A stretch of DNA of 64,000 nt, taken from NCBI GenBank assembly GCA_002495055.1, contig DADR01000018.1:31872-95871 (forward strand), in the 5' to 3' direction. Within the stretch, counting starts at the first letter, position 1. Each line of letters begins with the position of its first letter. Below the pieces are notes generated by a model. The model did no database searches. It was not told where the DNA came from and saw only the letters and a program-made list of their open reading frames with translations. The stretch is from Methanoregula sp. UBA247. GTDB lineage: Archaea > Halobacteriota > Methanomicrobia > Methanomicrobiales > Methanospirillaceae. A program made the position numbers and the translations under genes. Of this stretch, positions 18,381 through 27,268 are shown piece after piece.

Positions 18381-18747
18381 GGCTTACGGGTATTTTTTGG
18401 TTCCTGTACGTTCTCTTTTGTATACAACACGATAGGGTTTACGGGACCGGATAACCCGCACGATGACGAACGGGGGACACGATGCGAAGCTGGTGCGAGG
18501 AGAAGAGCGCCAGTAGTCCGCTGGCGCAGGAACATCGCGGCAAGACAGGGGCGTCATCATTTTCCTGGTCAACCGGGAAAAAGCCGAAAGAATCGTGAGC
18601 GGAACGGATGTGAACACCGGGAGACGGAGTCCAGAGAAAATGTTACAGTCCCGATTGTTTATTAAGTCGGTTCATCCAAGGTTCGATGATCCTGCTTTAT
18701 TATACTCTAAGTCCACGGAGAATATATCTTGTGAGGAAGAGCAGAGA
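18381..18747. other. gap with a perfect 7-base hairpin
   Basis: No credible gene. 18507-18513 (GCGCCAG) and 18521-18527 (CTGGCGC) form a perfect stem with a 7-base loop. It lies upstream of the minus-strand surface protein gene and of the amidohydrolase relic; role unknown. Confidence 0.4.
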
Positions 18748-18966
18748 ATGATACTCGATGCACGGGTGAGACCCCCGTTTAAAAGTCTCAAAGAGGTACT
18801 TGCACCGGCACCCGGAGCCCGCCCTTCGGCCAGACGCAGTCCCCTGGTGAGCGGATACGAACGCCCGCAATCGATGGTCCAGAAATCGGTTGAGCTGTTT
18901 TTGAAGGAGATGGATGAAGCCGGTGTGGACAAGGGAATCCTGGTGGGCAGGCAGCCTTTTTGGTGA
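18748..18966 (+). pseudogene. 5' fragment of an amidohydrolase gene
   Basis: Starts MILDARVRPPFKSLKEVL and continues VELFLKEMDEAGVDKGILVG before a stop after about 73 codons. This is the usual N terminus of the amidohydrolase_2 (metal-dependent TIM-barrel hydrolase) family: first strand with metal-site-like residues, then the EMDEAGVDKG helix-strand. The rest of the roughly 300-residue barrel is missing, and no other frame continues it, so it is a truncated relic. Confidence 0.65.
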
Positions 18967-19158
18967 TCGCGGGAAAACCTCTGGTTCCACCGGAGGACGG
19001 ACGGGGCAGTCAAACGATGACAAACGGGCTCATATAAATCATGTTCCTCTTAACTATCATTCGGGTATCGCCCGCAGGACAGGATACATATTATGCACAG
19101 TCCCGCAAGGGAAAATGCCACTAAAAAAATTAAGGATAGACATTATTCGGAGAAAGTG

Positions 19159-19539
19159 ATGGACATGGCATTAAAAAATCAACGTAAAACCATCGATGAG
19201 TACATCTCTGCATTCCCAAAAGATGTCAGAGATATTTTAGAAGAATTCAGGGGGGTTGTCAGGGAATCAGCGCCCCAGGCTGAAGAGGCGATGCGATATG
19301 GGATACCCACGTTCAGGCTCAATGGCAACCTGGTGCATTTCGCAGCATTCAAAAATCACATTGGATTCTATCCAACACCAGCAGCGATCGAAACATTCAG
19401 GGAAGAATTAGCTCAGTACAAGCAGGCAAAAGGCACGGTCCGGTTCCCCATAGATAAACCCATCCCGTATGATCTGGTAAGAAAAATCGTAATCCACAGA
19501 GTTAACAAAAGCCGGGAAAGCAAAAAAAAGGAGAGATAG
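19159..19539 (+). CDS. DUF1801 (YdhG-like) protein
   Basis: 126 residues: DEYISAFPKDVRDILEEFR near the start, EAMRYGIPTFRLNGNLVHFA in the middle, IGFYPTPAAIETF, and GTVRFPIDKPIPYDLVRKIV at the end, all typical of DUF1801. Related YdhG/FrataxinBacillus-type members are implicated in iron delivery, but that role is not shown here. Start chosen at 19159 because GGAGAAAG precedes it; an upstream in-frame ATG at 19093 adds unrelated residues. Confidence 0.85.
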   Translation: MDMALKNQRKTIDEYISAFPKDVRDILEEFRGVVRESAPQAEEAMRYGIPTFRLNGNLVHFAAFKNHIGFYPTPAAIETFREELAQYKQAKGTVRFPIDKPIPYDLVRKIVIHRVNKSRESKKKER

Positions 19540-19933
19540 ATCTCCTCCCGCACGACTAAAAATTCTCTTTAAAATAAATGCAGTAAAAAAGGGATTATGC
19601 GCATTTCGCAACAATAATATTACCGGTTATTCCTCGATATCCGGAGGATTTATCGACTATTCCATCGAGATTATCATCAAAATACCAGTACCCGATTGCG
19701 TTTTTTAAAAAAAAAAGTTCTTGTTTTTTAGTTATCTTTTATCGAAAAGGTAAAGAGAGAACCCCGCGAACAACTGGATCGTATCAGGAAACATCAGGAA
19801 GGAGATTTTTCAGATCCGTACGAACATGGTATGTATTGCTGATTATTATGCTCCGGTATAAATAATAGAAAGAAAGGACATTTGTATAATTTTCCTGACC
19901 AGGGTGTCCAATCCGGGTCAGGAGAGAAAGATC

Positions 19934-20728
19934 ATGGTTGTTGACACAATTCCCAAATCCATCGGGTTCATCTACGCCCTGGTGATGATCTTCGTGCTCG
20001 CATACCTCTGGCATTCCGGAAGATGGAAACAGCAGATTGGCTGGTTTATTCTCGTTATTTCAACGCTCCTTGGTTTTCTGATCTTTTCCCCGGTGATGCC
20101 CTACCAGTTTCAGCAGCTTGTACTGTTGGATGAGAAGGGGCTGGGTGCTCCCCTTGTGGTAGGTTTTATCGGGGTATCCGTTATATTCCTGTTGTCCTTT
20201 GTTTTCGGACGATTTTTCTGTGGATATCTCTGCCCGGTGGGAACTCTTCAGGAAATCGCTTTTCATATCCCGGTACAAAAATCAGATATCCGGCAGAAAA
20301 TTCCGTTTATACTTGTCAGAGCCGCTTTCTTCGTTGTGTTTTTCCTGGCAGCATTTATTTTTTCGATCTCCTTACTGGACCGGTTTGGCATCAGGGATTT
20401 TTTTTATCTTACCCTGACAACTGCGACGATAGTATTCATTTTCCTGCTCCTGATGTCTGTTATACTCTATCGTCCGTTCTGTCGCATTTTCTGCCCGTTT
20501 GGGGTACTGTTATCACTCGGTGCGGGGAGGAGCTTTTTTTGCGTGCAGAGATCTGATGCCTGTATCGAGTGCAAAAAGTGCGTAAGAGTGTGTCCAACAG
20601 ATGAAGCAAAACGGGACGATAGAAAAGAGGAGTGTTATCTCTGTGGCAGGTGTCTGGAGGTCTGCCCGGTTGCAGGGGCACTCAGGTATACGCGACGCAA
20701 GCGAACCATTACCAATCAGGGAAAATAA
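19934..20728 (+). CDS. NapH/MauN-type 4Fe-4S membrane protein
   Basis: 264 residues with about five membrane helices. Two FCGYLCP / FCRIFCP motifs (near residues 97 and 186) are the hallmark of NapH/MauN/RdxA-like electron-transfer proteins. A C-terminal double 4Fe-4S ferredoxin follows: CIECKKCVRVCP and CYLCGRCLEVCP. It probably passes electrons across or along the membrane; the partner is not nearby. ATG at 19934 has GGAGAG upstream; the earlier GTG at 19904 is less likely. Confidence 0.87.
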   Translation: MVVDTIPKSIGFIYALVMIFVLAYLWHSGRWKQQIGWFILVISTLLGFLIFSPVMPYQFQQLVLLDEKGLGAPLVVGFIGVSVIFLLSFVFGRFFCGYLCPVGTLQEIAFHIPVQKSDIRQKIPFILVRAAFFVVFFLAAFIFSISLLDRFGIRDFFYLTLTTATIVFIFLLLMSVILYRPFCRIFCPFGVLLSLGAGRSFFCVQRSDACIECKKCVRVCPTDEAKRDDRKEECYLCGRCLEVCPVAGALRYTRRKRTITNQGK

Positions 20729-20852
20729 TCATAATTTTTTTTATGAGTTCACACCCGAAGATCGTCAATAACAAAAAACCTCATCTGCCATTTTCTTTCC
20801 TTCAGGACTTATAATAAAACGTCTGACCATCAATTTCGATTAAAAACTGCCG

Positions 20853-20902
20853 TTTGTTTCAAAATTTGTTTCAAAATATGATTTCCGGGAAACGGTTTAT
20901 AC
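20853..20902 (+). promoter_or_regulatory. promoter element shared with the SOD gene
   Basis: Two TTTGTTTC direct repeats 12 bases apart, then nine bases, TTTCC-GGGAAA and a TTTATAC TATA-like end. The same arrangement with identical spacing occurs at 22499-22548; by hand alignment 38 of 50 bases match. Likely an activator or repressor site joined to BRE/TATA. Confidence 0.5.
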
Positions 20903-20993
20903 AATATATTGAACAATGTCGTGACTGGCAAGGGACGGCAGGTAACTCCCAAAGCATCCCCAACGGTTAATGCGTAGTGGGGAGGCGGCAGCA

Positions 20994-21018
20994 CCACAGG
21001 TCCGGCAATTACCTGTGG
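20994..21018 (+). other. leader hairpin before the unknown gene at 21091
   Basis: CCACAGGT (20994-21001) and ACCTGTGG (21011-21018) are a perfect 8-base inverted repeat with a 9-base loop, inside a leader of about 160 bases between the shared promoter element and the ATG. May be an attenuator or an mRNA stability element. Confidence 0.4.
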
Positions 21019-21090
21019 CATTGCAGGAATTAACATATCGCTGGAAATTTTTATAAAAAAACGTGAAAAAACAAAAAAAAAGGAGAATCC

Positions 21091-21534
21091 ATGAAGCAGA
21101 TGGTGAGCAGCAACAAGTGCCGGGACATGGTCCCAGTCTTCACCCCGGCAGGGATCAATGCGTTGCCGGTCCTATTCCCACAGAGCACGTTCACCTGCGA
21201 CCGCTCCTCTGAAAGATCGGACAGGCGTAACGCAAACACGACCCGGAGCCTGATGACGGAACGACTGGAGCCAGGAGATCTCAAATGGTACCTTATGAAC
21301 AAGTACCGGGCACTGTTTGTCGATAAACTCACACGGGAGGATCTGGAAGAACTCCGGTACTATTTCAGACTGCAGTATGATCCAAAACGCGGGTGGGACA
21401 AAAAATACGCAGGGAAATTCGTCCTGAAGTTGCAGGAGTATATGCACGAGGAGATCCTGAAATGCGAGATCGCCGGCATTGTGTCCCTGGTGACGTTGAT
21501 GAAACCCGATGATCTTAACAAGGGCGCTTTATAA
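21091..21534 (+). CDS. unknown 147-residue protein
   Basis: I do not recognise a family. The first 55 residues are low in structure and rich in basic and serine residues; the rest looks like a small helical domain (DLKWYLMNKYRALFVDKLT, then EELRYYFRLQYDPKRGWDKK). Start supported by AGGAGAATCC directly before the ATG. It shares its upstream element with the superoxide dismutase gene, so it may belong to the same response. Confidence 0.6.
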   Translation: MKQMVSSNKCRDMVPVFTPAGINALPVLFPQSTFTCDRSSERSDRRNANTTRSLMTERLEPGDLKWYLMNKYRALFVDKLTREDLEELRYYFRLQYDPKRGWDKKYAGKFVLKLQEYMHEEILKCEIAGIVSLVTLMKPDDLNKGAL

Positions 21535-21815
21535 GATTGGAGCATGGTCCTGACGGTCTTTTATTCCAGGAAATGTTTTTTAAAAAATGAAGTATCTTAA
21601 AAAATTTAATAAAAGGGCAGGGAAATGGTAAGGAAAATTCCCGTTGACTTTTTTTTTAAGTCAGCGGTTGTCTGACGGTCTTGCGGGTGATATATTTTTC
21701 AAAAACTGTAATTCAGCGAAATACTTGTATATCCCACCGGTGAAAGGGAGAGACAACCATCCCTGCCGGGAAGCACCTGGATACGAAGGAGGCATGGTTA
21801 TTCTGGGGGGAGTAC

Positions 21816-22400
21816 ATGGACACTTCACAAGACAGGATACCAGAACTGATGAAAGATTTATCCAACAAAAATGAGGAAATCCGCTGGGCTGCTGCCAGTG
21901 CGCTGGCACGGATCGGGACGGCAGCAGTTGAACCCCTCATGGCCGCACTGGATGACAAGGACAGCGTGGTACGCCTGAGAGCAGCATGGGCACTCGGCCA
22001 GATCGGCGACAAACGGGCGGTTGGCAAACTGATCAGCATGGTCCGGGACGGCGACTGGTCAGTACGGATGCATGCAACTGAGGCACTCGGGACCCTCCGG
22101 GCACGTTCGGCAACCGGAACCCTCCTGCTCCTGTTAAGGGACAAAAATGCCGATGTGCGGAGACATGTGATCGCAGCACTGACAAAGATTGCCGATCCGG
22201 CCTCCGTGGACCGTCTCGGGGATATCCTGAAGGATACAGACTGGCGGGTGCGGATGGGAGCAGCGCGTGCCCTTGCTGCGATCGGGAACGAGAAGAGCCG
22301 TAACTACCTCAAAACACTGTCCTCCGATGAAAACGAATACGTCCGTCTTATCGCCCGGTCCGCAGGGAAAACCGGTGATGGGGAAGCCTGCAAAACGTAA
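21816..22400 (+). CDS. HEAT-repeat (PBS-lyase-like) protein
   Basis: 194 residues made of about six HEAT repeats of 31 residues, each following the pattern ...D...VR..A..ALG.I; examples are EIRWAAASALARIG, VVRLRAAWALGQIG, SVRMHATEALGTL, DVRRHVIAALTKI and RVRMGAARALAAIG. Such proteins scaffold or regulate other proteins; the partner is unknown. GGGGGGAG precedes the ATG. Confidence 0.9.
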   Translation: MDTSQDRIPELMKDLSNKNEEIRWAAASALARIGTAAVEPLMAALDDKDSVVRLRAAWALGQIGDKRAVGKLISMVRDGDWSVRMHATEALGTLRARSATGTLLLLLRDKNADVRRHVIAALTKIADPASVDRLGDILKDTDWRVRMGAARALAAIGNEKSRNYLKTLSSDENEYVRLIARSAGKTGDGEACKT

Positions 22401-22498
22401 GTAATACCGGTTATAAGATATACCGGCCCACGGGATTCACAGAACCAGTATTTTGGTAAAAAAGGGGGATCCCGATTCCCCTCTCATGTTCCGTTACT

Positions 22499-22548
22499 CT
22501 TGTTTCAGATTTTGTTTCATAAATTGACTTTCGGGAAAGCGCCTATAC
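22499..22548 (+). promoter_or_regulatory. promoter element of the SOD gene
   Basis: CTTGTTTC and TTTGTTTC direct repeats 12 bases apart, then TTTC-GGGAAA and CTATAC, with the same spacing as the element at 20853-20902. It lies about 75 bases before the SOD start. Confidence 0.5.
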
Positions 22549-22625
22549 CATCAATTGTGCATTCTGATACAGGAAGGGGGCATGCCGGAACCGCAAGCTC
22601 CCTTATGTAAAAAAAGGTGGGAACA

Positions 22626-23243
22626 ATGGAAGATACCAGATTTTATACATTGCCGAAATTGCCGTACGAGTACACCGCTCTTGCACCCTATATCTCTGAA
22701 GAGCAGCTCAAGCTCCACCACCAGAAACATCACCAGGCCTATGTAAACGGAGCAAATGCAGTATTTGAAAAACTGGACAAAGCCCGCAGGGAAAATACCG
22801 ATCCTGACATGAAGTCAACCCTCAAGGAAATGTCGTTCCATATTGGCGGTTTCAGGCTCCACAACCGGTTCTGGGAAAACCTGGCTCCCGCGGGCAAGGG
22901 AGGCGGGGGTGCCCCGACAGGAGGACTGGCCAAAGCGATCGACGGGGAATTTAAGAAATTTGACCGGTTCAAAAAAGAGTTTACCCAGGCCGCGGCAAGC
23001 GTCGAGGGCTCCGGGTGGGCTGCCCTGACCTATTGCTGGAAAACCGGCCGGCCGCTTGTCATGCAGATAGAAAAGCACAACGTGAACGTGACCCCCGGGT
23101 TCGATATCCTCATGGTCCTTGACGTATGGGAGCATGCCTACTACCTTGACTACAAGAATGACCGGGCAAAATTCATCGACGCATTCTGGAACATCGTAAA
23201 CTGGGATGTTGTTGCACAACGGTTCGATAAGCTGAGGAAATGA
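22626..23243 (+). CDS. sodB: iron/manganese superoxide dismutase
   Basis: 205 residues; converts superoxide to oxygen and hydrogen peroxide. Opening helix has YTALAPYISEEQLKLHHQKHH with the first metal histidine; SFHIGGFRLHNRFWENL holds the second; DVWEHAYYLDY gives the aspartate and last histidine. GGF in place of the usual GGH near residue 83 is a small oddity. Sequence type suggests iron, but metal choice is not certain. Start at 22626 follows GGTGGG by six bases. Part of a likely oxygen-stress group with the genes after it. Confidence 0.93.
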   Translation: MEDTRFYTLPKLPYEYTALAPYISEEQLKLHHQKHHQAYVNGANAVFEKLDKARRENTDPDMKSTLKEMSFHIGGFRLHNRFWENLAPAGKGGGGAPTGGLAKAIDGEFKKFDRFKKEFTQAAASVEGSGWAALTYCWKTGRPLVMQIEKHNVNVTPGFDILMVLDVWEHAYYLDYKNDRAKFIDAFWNIVNWDVVAQRFDKLRK

Positions 23244-23288
23244 TCGTTAGCCGGCTTTTAAAAATGGAACCAGAAGGGAGAGTAAAAA

Positions 23289-23378
23289 ATGCCGGAATTT
23301 GTCAACCCGTTCAGCCACAAATGGTCCCGGAACGCCAAAACTGACAGGGTAAGAACTGGTCCGGGCACTGCGCCCTGA
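23289..23378 (+). pseudogene. 5' relic of a ferritin-like protein gene
   Basis: A good GGAGAG ribosome-binding site is followed by MPEFVNPFSHKWSRNAKTDR and a stop after 29 codons. The MPEFVNPFS start and, in the next frame, ELVRALRPDL resemble the N terminus of methanogen ferritin/rubrerythrin-like proteins, whose helix bundle is missing here. Frameshift plus truncation. Confidence 0.5.
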
Positions 23379-23421
23379 CCTGCCCCGGTGAGAGTACCTG
23401 CAACCGTGATAAAATAAAACT

Positions 23422-23676
23422 ATGTGGATGATTATGAACCCGTTACCCCCATCATCAAAAATCGTGCTGAGGATCCTCGGTACGGAAGGCGCAATGACCC
23501 ACAAGGATATTGTGAAAAAAACCCACTGCGCTCCAAGAACCGTACGGTACGCCCTGAAAAAGTTAAAAGAAAAAAATCTCCTTATCGAGAAAATGAACAT
23601 GCAGGACATGCGCCAGATCATTTACCAGTACCGGCTGACTCCGCTGCAGGAACCTGGCAGGGCGGACCACTGTTAA
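23422..23676 (+). CDS. winged-helix DNA-binding protein
   Basis: 84 residues: KIVLRILGTEGAMTHKDIV, then TVRYALKKLKEKNLLIEKMN. This is a compact MarR/ArsR-like winged helix with no effector domain. It probably represses a nearby gene, possibly the SRPBCC gene 56 bases downstream. Start uncertain among several ATG codons (23422-23437). Confidence 0.78.
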   Translation: MWMIMNPLPPSSKIVLRILGTEGAMTHKDIVKKTHCAPRTVRYALKKLKEKNLLIEKMNMQDMRQIIYQYRLTPLQEPGRADHC

Positions 23677-23732
23677 GGAAGTTGTGACGTTATCTGACTA
23701 AACGAAGCGGTCAATGACATTGGTAGAAGGAC

Positions 23733-24449
23733 ATGCAGCAGATTACCAGCAGCAAAAAGTACCAGAACGGGATCAAAGTCTTCTGGGCCGATGCAGGAAA
23801 GAATGTCAATGATTTCTTCTCTTTTGAAGAACTCGTTGACCAGAAGATCAATGCACTGGATTTACTGAACAATCCGCGCATCTACATGATAAATGTGGCA
23901 GGCCACAAAATTGAATCGTCCGTAGCAAAATGCGGTTATTCAACGAAAACATGCGAGGATGAGATCGTCATCACACGCCTCTTCGATGCACCACGTGATC
24001 TCGTCTGGAGGGCCTGGACTGAACCTGAGTATGTTATGCAATGGTGGGGACCAAAAGACTATACGTCACCCTCATGCACGATCGATCTCCGCGTGGGCGG
24101 GACCTATCTCTTCTGCATGCGATCCCCTGAAGGCAAAGACTTCTGGAGTACCGGCATATACCGGGAAATTGAAAAACCCGGACGAATCGTCTGCACTGAC
24201 AGTTTTGCGGATGAAAAGGGCAATGTCGTGCCGGCAACCTATTACGGCATGAGCCCGGACTTTCCCGCCGCGATGCTCTTGACATTGACCTTCGAAGTAC
24301 AGGCAGGAAGGACACAGCTCACCCTGCGGCACGCCGGAATTCCCGCTGGTGAGATGCGTGATCTGACGAGGGCCGGCTGGAACGAATCCCTGGACAAGCT
24401 TGCGGGTGTCCTGGGACAGGCTGTATATAAAAAAAGAAGTGAGACCTAA
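23733..24449 (+). CDS. SRPBCC/AHSA1-domain protein
   Basis: 238 residues. Residues about 77-232 form an AHSA1-type START-like domain: ITRLFDAPRDLVWRAWTEP, QWWGPKDYTSP, DLRVGGTYLFCM and an LTFEVQAGRTQLTLRHAG end. Residues 1-70 are an added segment of unknown kind (KVFWADAGKNVNDFFSF). The fold binds a hydrophobic ligand or a partner; no specific role can be given. Confidence 0.85.
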   Translation: MQQITSSKKYQNGIKVFWADAGKNVNDFFSFEELVDQKINALDLLNNPRIYMINVAGHKIESSVAKCGYSTKTCEDEIVITRLFDAPRDLVWRAWTEPEYVMQWWGPKDYTSPSCTIDLRVGGTYLFCMRSPEGKDFWSTGIYREIEKPGRIVCTDSFADEKGNVVPATYYGMSPDFPAAMLLTLTFEVQAGRTQLTLRHAGIPAGEMRDLTRAGWNESLDKLAGVLGQAVYKKRSET

Positions 24450-24550
24450 AACAGACCCGGGGAAAACCGCCGAAATGCCCAGGGGATAATAGCATGGAAA
24501 AAGTCGGGGGCGGGCACCATTGACCACCGCCCTGTATGAGGTGAATCATT

Positions 24551-24778
24551 ATGAAAGTCAGTATCGATCGTTCAAACTGCACCAGCTGTAGTACCTGCTG
24601 GGAGACATGCCCTGCATTCTTTGAGGAGAACCCGGACGATTCATTCAGCCAGGTTATTGAAAAATTCCGGTCAGCGGGAAATCCCGCAGAAGGCACTGCC
24701 CCGGAGGACCTGGACGCCTGCGTGACAGAGGCTGCAGATCTCTGTCCCGTGCAGATCATCAAAGTTGAGAATTCCTAA
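24551..24778 (+). CDS. 4Fe-4S ferredoxin
   Basis: 75 residues with one CTSCSTCWETCP cluster motif near residue 10 and a distant CVTEAADLCPV near 57, as in single-cluster archaeal ferredoxins (Fer_4-type). GAGGTGAAT precedes the ATG. Cytoplasmic electron carrier; partner enzyme unknown. Confidence 0.88.
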   Translation: MKVSIDRSNCTSCSTCWETCPAFFEENPDDSFSQVIEKFRSAGNPAEGTAPEDLDACVTEAADLCPVQIIKVENS

Positions 24779-24848
24779 GTACCATACCACCGGTGTATTT
24801 GCGCAGGTTCATCGGACACTTTGCCGGCCCTGAACCCGTCTGGCATCG

Positions 24849-25060
24849 TTAATCCGACACCATTTCAAGAATTCGCCCGATATTATCAATTTTTTTATGC
24901 ATCAGATCAACGGTCTCTCTTGAGTAACGCAATCTCCGTTTTAATGTCAGCCAGCTCATTTTTCCGGTCTGATATCGGTCCGGCCTGCTTTTCTATCCAT
25001 TCCTTGATCTCCTGCGTGTCTCCCGGATTAATAATACCGGAAAGTTTTTGTGTCCATGCA
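24849..25060 (-). pseudogene. relic of a paralogue of the membrane coiled-coil protein
   Basis: Directly after the stop of the next gene, in the same frame, the sequence continues KLSGIINPGDTQEIKEWIEK and ends with a stop after LLKRDR; the next frame then reads MHKKIDNIGRILEMVSD and a stop. This tail parallels MERIEKKLDNIEHILEKVAE at the end of the intact neighbour. So it is a frameshifted C-terminal remnant of a duplicate. Confidence 0.5.
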
Positions 25061-25062
25061 TC

Positions 25063-25473
25063 TCACTCCGCTACCTTCTCCAGGATATGTTCGATGTTGT
25101 CCAGTTTCTTCTCGATCCTTTCCATGTTCCCGTTCATGACCGCGAGTGCTTCGCCTGAATTTTCCCGTTCAGCCTTCTGTGCGACGAGCGTGTCCAGTTT
25201 TGCGAGCATTTGATCCAGGTACTTCTCGATCCAGGTCTTGATCCAGGTCACTGCCATGGAAATCAGGACGATAACAAGGATCACGAGAAACGCCTGTGTG
25301 AGGACCCAACCGAGTGACAGGAAGATCATGCCGAGCCCGTTGCTGGCCTGGTAGTCATCAGGACGGAGTACTGTCACCACAATAGCGATGAGAAAAAGCC
25401 CTGCGAACAATCCTGTTAATGCAATTACACTCTTTGTCAACCAATGAAATTCTCTGACTGTTTTGAAATCCAT
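25063..25473 (-). CDS. small membrane protein with C-terminal coiled coil
   Basis: 136 residues: two membrane helices near residues 16-37 and 55-82, then a charged coiled coil (YLDQMLAKLDTLVAQKAE, IEKKLDNIEHILEKVAE). The start at 25473 is preceded by GGAGAGG. The start overlaps the end of the regulator gene region, so the two are probably an operon. Function unknown. Confidence 0.75.
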   Translation of the reverse strand: MDFKTVREFHWLTKSVIALTGLFAGLFLIAIVVTVLRPDDYQASNGLGMIFLSLGWVLTQAFLVILVIVLISMAVTWIKTWIEKYLDQMLAKLDTLVAQKAERENSGEALAVMNGNMERIEKKLDNIEHILEKVAE

Positions 25474-25474
25474 T

Positions 25475-25777
25475 TTAATCCTCTCCAAGTTCCCTGATGA
25501 GATCCAGGGTTACTGCCAGCTCAAAGGGCACCGCTTTGTAATACCGTTTCAGGTACGGAGGCTCTTTTGCAACGCAGTTGGTGCCGGTGACGAGTCCGGC
25601 CTTTTCAAACTGCTTTAAGTATATGTTCACAAGAGGCCGCGAGATCCCGACCTCTTCTGAGATCTCCCGCGCAAATTTCTCGTCGTGGGCGATCGATTTG
25701 AGAATGTTGAGCCTCTGCTCGTTGCCAAGAAAAACCAGGAGTTTTGCCAGTTCAGGGAGTGAAGACGGGCCCAGCAT
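25475..25777 (-). CDS. ArsR-like winged-helix regulator
   Basis: 100 residues: LAKLLVFLGNEQRLNILKS, EISEEVGISRPLVNIYLKQF (recognition helix) and AKEPPYLKRYYKAVPFELAV. This matches archaeal ArsR-type regulators that sit next to membrane proteins. The ATG at 25777 fits the domain; an AT-rich ATAATTAAACACATA lies just upstream. A long in-frame extension to 25951 does not look coding. Confidence 0.8.
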   Translation of the reverse strand: MLGPSSLPELAKLLVFLGNEQRLNILKSIAHDEKFAREISEEVGISRPLVNIYLKQFEKAGLVTGTNCVAKEPPYLKRYYKAVPFELAVTLDLIRELGED

Positions 25778-25977
25778 GCTTATGTGTTTAATTATTTTTA
25801 CACATGATAAATATTGTCGGAGTGTGGCAGTACGATGAATACACGACAGCTCCCGGTCGATCCGATAAACCGGATACCAGCGAGGACTGGTCTCCCCGAT
25901 CATGGGACCAGTGAGAGGGTTGTAGTTATTCAGTGAAGAGGTGCAGTGCAAAATGGGATGTACACGGGTGAAGTCAT

Positions 25978-27075
25978 TTACGAACCGGTAACCACAACTG
26001 CCACAAATCCCCCGTCACTGGTCTGGATGATCGATTGCGGGGCTACCCATGGGGGCAGGTCAAGGGATCTGTCCCAGACAACCTCCCCTTTGGGGGAGAG
26101 CCTGACGAGATGCAGGTTACTGGTTGCGTGGGGAACCGTGGTAAATGCAGCCGACGCTGGGAATGGGTATGCTTCGAACAGATATCCTCCATCTGAAACC
26201 CGGGTAACCGGATCCACTGCAACCAGGGGTATCGTGACGGTAGCAGTCCCGTTCTTTCCAACGGTAACCTGTTCTGATTCCCTATACTGGATAAGATCTT
26301 TATCTTTTGTCCGGTCCGGGTAGGTATACACAACCTCAACCTCTCCACCCTGAATCTCGTACAGGGAGGTGATTGTTCCCATTTCATGGCTGCCGACAGT
26401 CCGGGTCCAGATCCATATGCCATTCGCACCGAGGTGGAAAAGTTCTCCATAGTTATAAGGCACTCCGCTCCGTTCTACGAAAAATCCGCCGTCAGCAACC
26501 TGGAGGATGGATGTCGAAGAATAGGGTTGATCCCATACCAGACTCCCGTTCCAGTCAAGTCCGATGGTATGACTCCCGGCAAGGGCGTATCCTCCATCGC
26601 GGACCGGGATTATGGAATTGATAGTGTATTCAATGGTCCGGTTCCAGACAGGACGACCGTTATTATCCACTTTGCAGACCTTTCCGGATTTCAGTGCAGC
26701 GATTAATCCACCTTCAGGTGCCCCGGCAATGGCGACCGCCTCATCAGAACTTGTATCCAGGATCCTGTCCCACACTATCCCCCCGGTCCCGTTCAGCCTG
26801 ACAATTCTTGGATGAGGTGGTGACCGTGGACTATCTGCAATCCACCCGGCAAGGGCATACCCATTATCCACAGTTTCAATAACAGCTGTCGCATAGTCCT
26901 GTCTCCCGGTATCAATTTGTGTACTCCAGACATTCTGGCCTCCGGAATCATATTTACTCACCAGAATGTCAGTTTCTGCGAGACGTTCCCCACCAATACA
27001 CCCGGTGGCTGCAATACACAAGCCGATTATGATGAATACGGTTATGGCGGTGAGTCCGGGTACAGGGGATTTCAT
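25978..27075 (-). CDS. lipoprotein with beta-propeller-like repeats
   Basis: 365 residues. N-terminal signal with lipobox IAATGC near residue 25. The rest is repeats built around DGGYALAG / DGGFFVER / DGGYLFEA / DGGFVAVV, each followed by a W-D or W-x-R strand, like the surface beta-propeller proteins of methanogens. It is expected to be anchored outside the membrane; ligand unknown. Confidence 0.8.
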   Translation of the reverse strand: MKSPVPGLTAITVFIIIGLCIAATGCIGGERLAETDILVSKYDSGGQNVWSTQIDTGRQDYATAVIETVDNGYALAGWIADSPRSPPHPRIVRLNGTGGIVWDRILDTSSDEAVAIAGAPEGGLIAALKSGKVCKVDNNGRPVWNRTIEYTINSIIPVRDGGYALAGSHTIGLDWNGSLVWDQPYSSTSILQVADGGFFVERSGVPYNYGELFHLGANGIWIWTRTVGSHEMGTITSLYEIQGGEVEVVYTYPDRTKDKDLIQYRESEQVTVGKNGTATVTIPLVAVDPVTRVSDGGYLFEAYPFPASAAFTTVPHATSNLHLVRLSPKGEVVWDRSLDLPPWVAPQSIIQTSDGGFVAVVVTGS

Positions 27076-27268
27076 AACTATCGATCATTGGGCACTACGA
27101 TAACGTTAACGAAATTTGTTCGAGATTGAGGGGAATGAATGGCCGGCTCATCACTCATGGTTGTTTTGCCCGGTGTTCCTGGTATGGGGCGATGAGGGGA
27201 GGGTTAAGGACAAGGTAAAACAGCCTGCTGATTCTGGATAAAAACAAGGGATTTTTATTGCATAGACC

